Shown here in pieces: positions 63,209-64,000 of a DNA stretch of 64,000 nt. Source of the stretch: Verrucomicrobiia bacterium (GTDB lineage Bacteria; Verrucomicrobiota; Verrucomicrobiia; Verrucomicrobiales; DEV007). A program made the translations under genes and the position numbers. Within the stretch, counting starts at the first letter, position 1, and each line of letters opens with the position of its first letter. The notes under the pieces are model-generated. The model worked only from the letters and a program-made list of their open reading frames with translations, did not search any database and was not told the DNA's origin. The stretch covers positions 248,001 to 312,000 of the forward strand of contig JAUIAH010000002.1 of assembly GCA_030425385.1 (NCBI GenBank), given 5' to 3'.

Positions 63209-64000
63209 CTAGTGACCGCCAGCAGCGACTTTCGCATAATACTGCGTTTCCACCAAGTCCCCTGCCTTGTTGAGCACCTTGCTACAGCCAGGATCGAGAT
63301 GGGTCAGGTGGAGACGCTTGCCGAGGCTCCGATACCGCTCACTGACATTGTGAATGGCCTCAATAGCAGAGTGATCGCATACCTTGGATCGCCGGAAACT
63401 GACATAGATATCGTCAGGATCGTCTTTGGGATTGAAGAGATCCTTGAATGGCTGAATGGAGCCAAAGAAGAGCGTCCCACGCAATTTATAGTAGCGCTTC
63501 CCTTCCTCTTCTTGGTGCAATTCAAGGCGGATCTCCTTCGACCGCTCCCAAGCATAACACACCGTCGAAATGACGATGCCAATCCCCACGGCGAGGGCCA
63601 GATTATGAAAGACCACCGTGACCAGCGACACCGTGAAGATGACCCATAGATCCGTCGCTGGCACTTTGCCAATGAGACGGAAACTGGACCATTCAAAGGT
63701 CGCAATCACCACCATGAACATGACACCGATGAGGCAGCCCATGGGGATCATCTCAATCAATCGCGGGGCGAAGAGAATGAAGACGAGGAGAAAGGCCGCT
63801 GCGGACATGCCCGAGAGACGCCCACGCCCTCCGGAATTGATGTTGATCATGCTCTGGCCGATCATGGCACAGCCGCCCATGCCACCAAAGAAACCGGTCA
63901 CTATATTCGCAACGCCCTGACCCACACACTCTCGCCGAGTGGAACCGCGTGTTTCTGTCAGTTCATCGATCAATGATAAGGTCATCAGCGATTCCACCAA
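63209..64000 (-). CDS. SulP/SLC26-family anion transporter with STAS domain, 5' end outside window
   Basis: The last 263 residues of a SulP permease. The transmembrane part shows RRECVGQGVANIVTGFFGGMGGC and GRGRLSGMSAAAFLLVFILF, typical of the SulP core, and several further hydrophobic segments. The cytoplasmic STAS domain occupies about the last 95 residues (RGTLFFGSIQPFKDLF, HSAIEAIHNVSERYRSLGKR). SulP proteins carry sulfate, bicarbonate or other anions, usually with sodium or protons; the substrate cannot be set from this part. The start codon lies beyond the window edge. Confidence 0.92.
   Translation of the reverse strand: MVESLMTLSLIDELTETRGSTRRECVGQGVANIVTGFFGGMGGCAMIGQSMININSGGRGRLSGMSAAAFLLVFILFAPRLIEMIPMGCLIGVMFMVVIATFEWSSFRLIGKVPATDLWVIFTVSLVTVVFHNLALAVGIGIVISTVCYAWERSKEIRLELHQEEEGKRYYKLRGTLFFGSIQPFKDLFNPKDDPDDIYVSFRRSKVCDHSAIEAIHNVSERYRSLGKRLHLTHLDPGCSKVLNKAGDLVETQYYAKVAAGGH

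Overview
The window looks like chromosome of a PVC-superphylum bacterium, most likely a member of the Verrucomicrobiota (inference; no rRNA or other marker gene is present). The grounds are three proteins with the planctomycete/verrucomicrobial DUF1549-DUF1553 architecture, two twin-arginine DUF1501 partners, an ECF sigma/FecR-LamG switch, a CotH/lamin-tail protein, and several very large secreted proteins with LamG, FG-GAP, TSP3, beta-helix and RHS modules. G+C is in the high fifties by eye, except for one AT-richer gene.

Layout. 1-3581: 3' part of a DUF1549/DUF1553 gene and its DUF1501 partner. 3720-10054: a decayed island holding a 5'-truncated, frameshifted dinG, an AT-richer 1.6-kilo-residue FG-GAP gene, a second 42-bp scrap of a dinG 3' end, a frameshifted GNAT gene and a strong hairpin. 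10055-19043 (minus): an SGNH/propeller/cupredoxin fusion, a Uma2-type nuclease and an 1800-residue cytochrome/WD40/DUF1549/DUF1553 protein. 19104-25565 (minus): an SDR, a CotH protein, a PQQ-propeller/EF-hand protein and a helical-repeat protein; the last three share Arg/Gly-rich inserts. 25788-45619: four giant secreted proteins (beta-helix/RHS, M12B-type metalloprotease, LamG/TSP3, TSP3). 45624-51841 (minus): a four-gene operon of ECF sigma factor, FecR/LamG anti-sigma protein, cytochrome/DUF1549/DUF1553 and DUF1501. 51940-64000: housekeeping and metabolic genes (sarcosine-oxidase-like flavoprotein, PadR plus HAAS membrane protein, GlcD, orphan histidine kinase, PepP, nuclease-helicase, M14 peptidase, Mpl, SulP).

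How the parts fit. Most of the window encodes an exported apparatus that probably binds and breaks down polymers or builds a surface matrix. The sigma/FecR operon is the one clear regulatory circuit: a membrane anti-sigma protein with an outward LamG domain sits between its sigma factor and two exported effectors. Five large secreted proteins end alike, with a D-x-D-x-DG calcium segment, a short beta domain and a terminal aromatic-x-R-[LVA] tail, which suggests one export or anchoring route. The hexamer TGTTAG/CTAACA appears enriched in ordinary genes of the window and sparser in the FG-GAP island gene.
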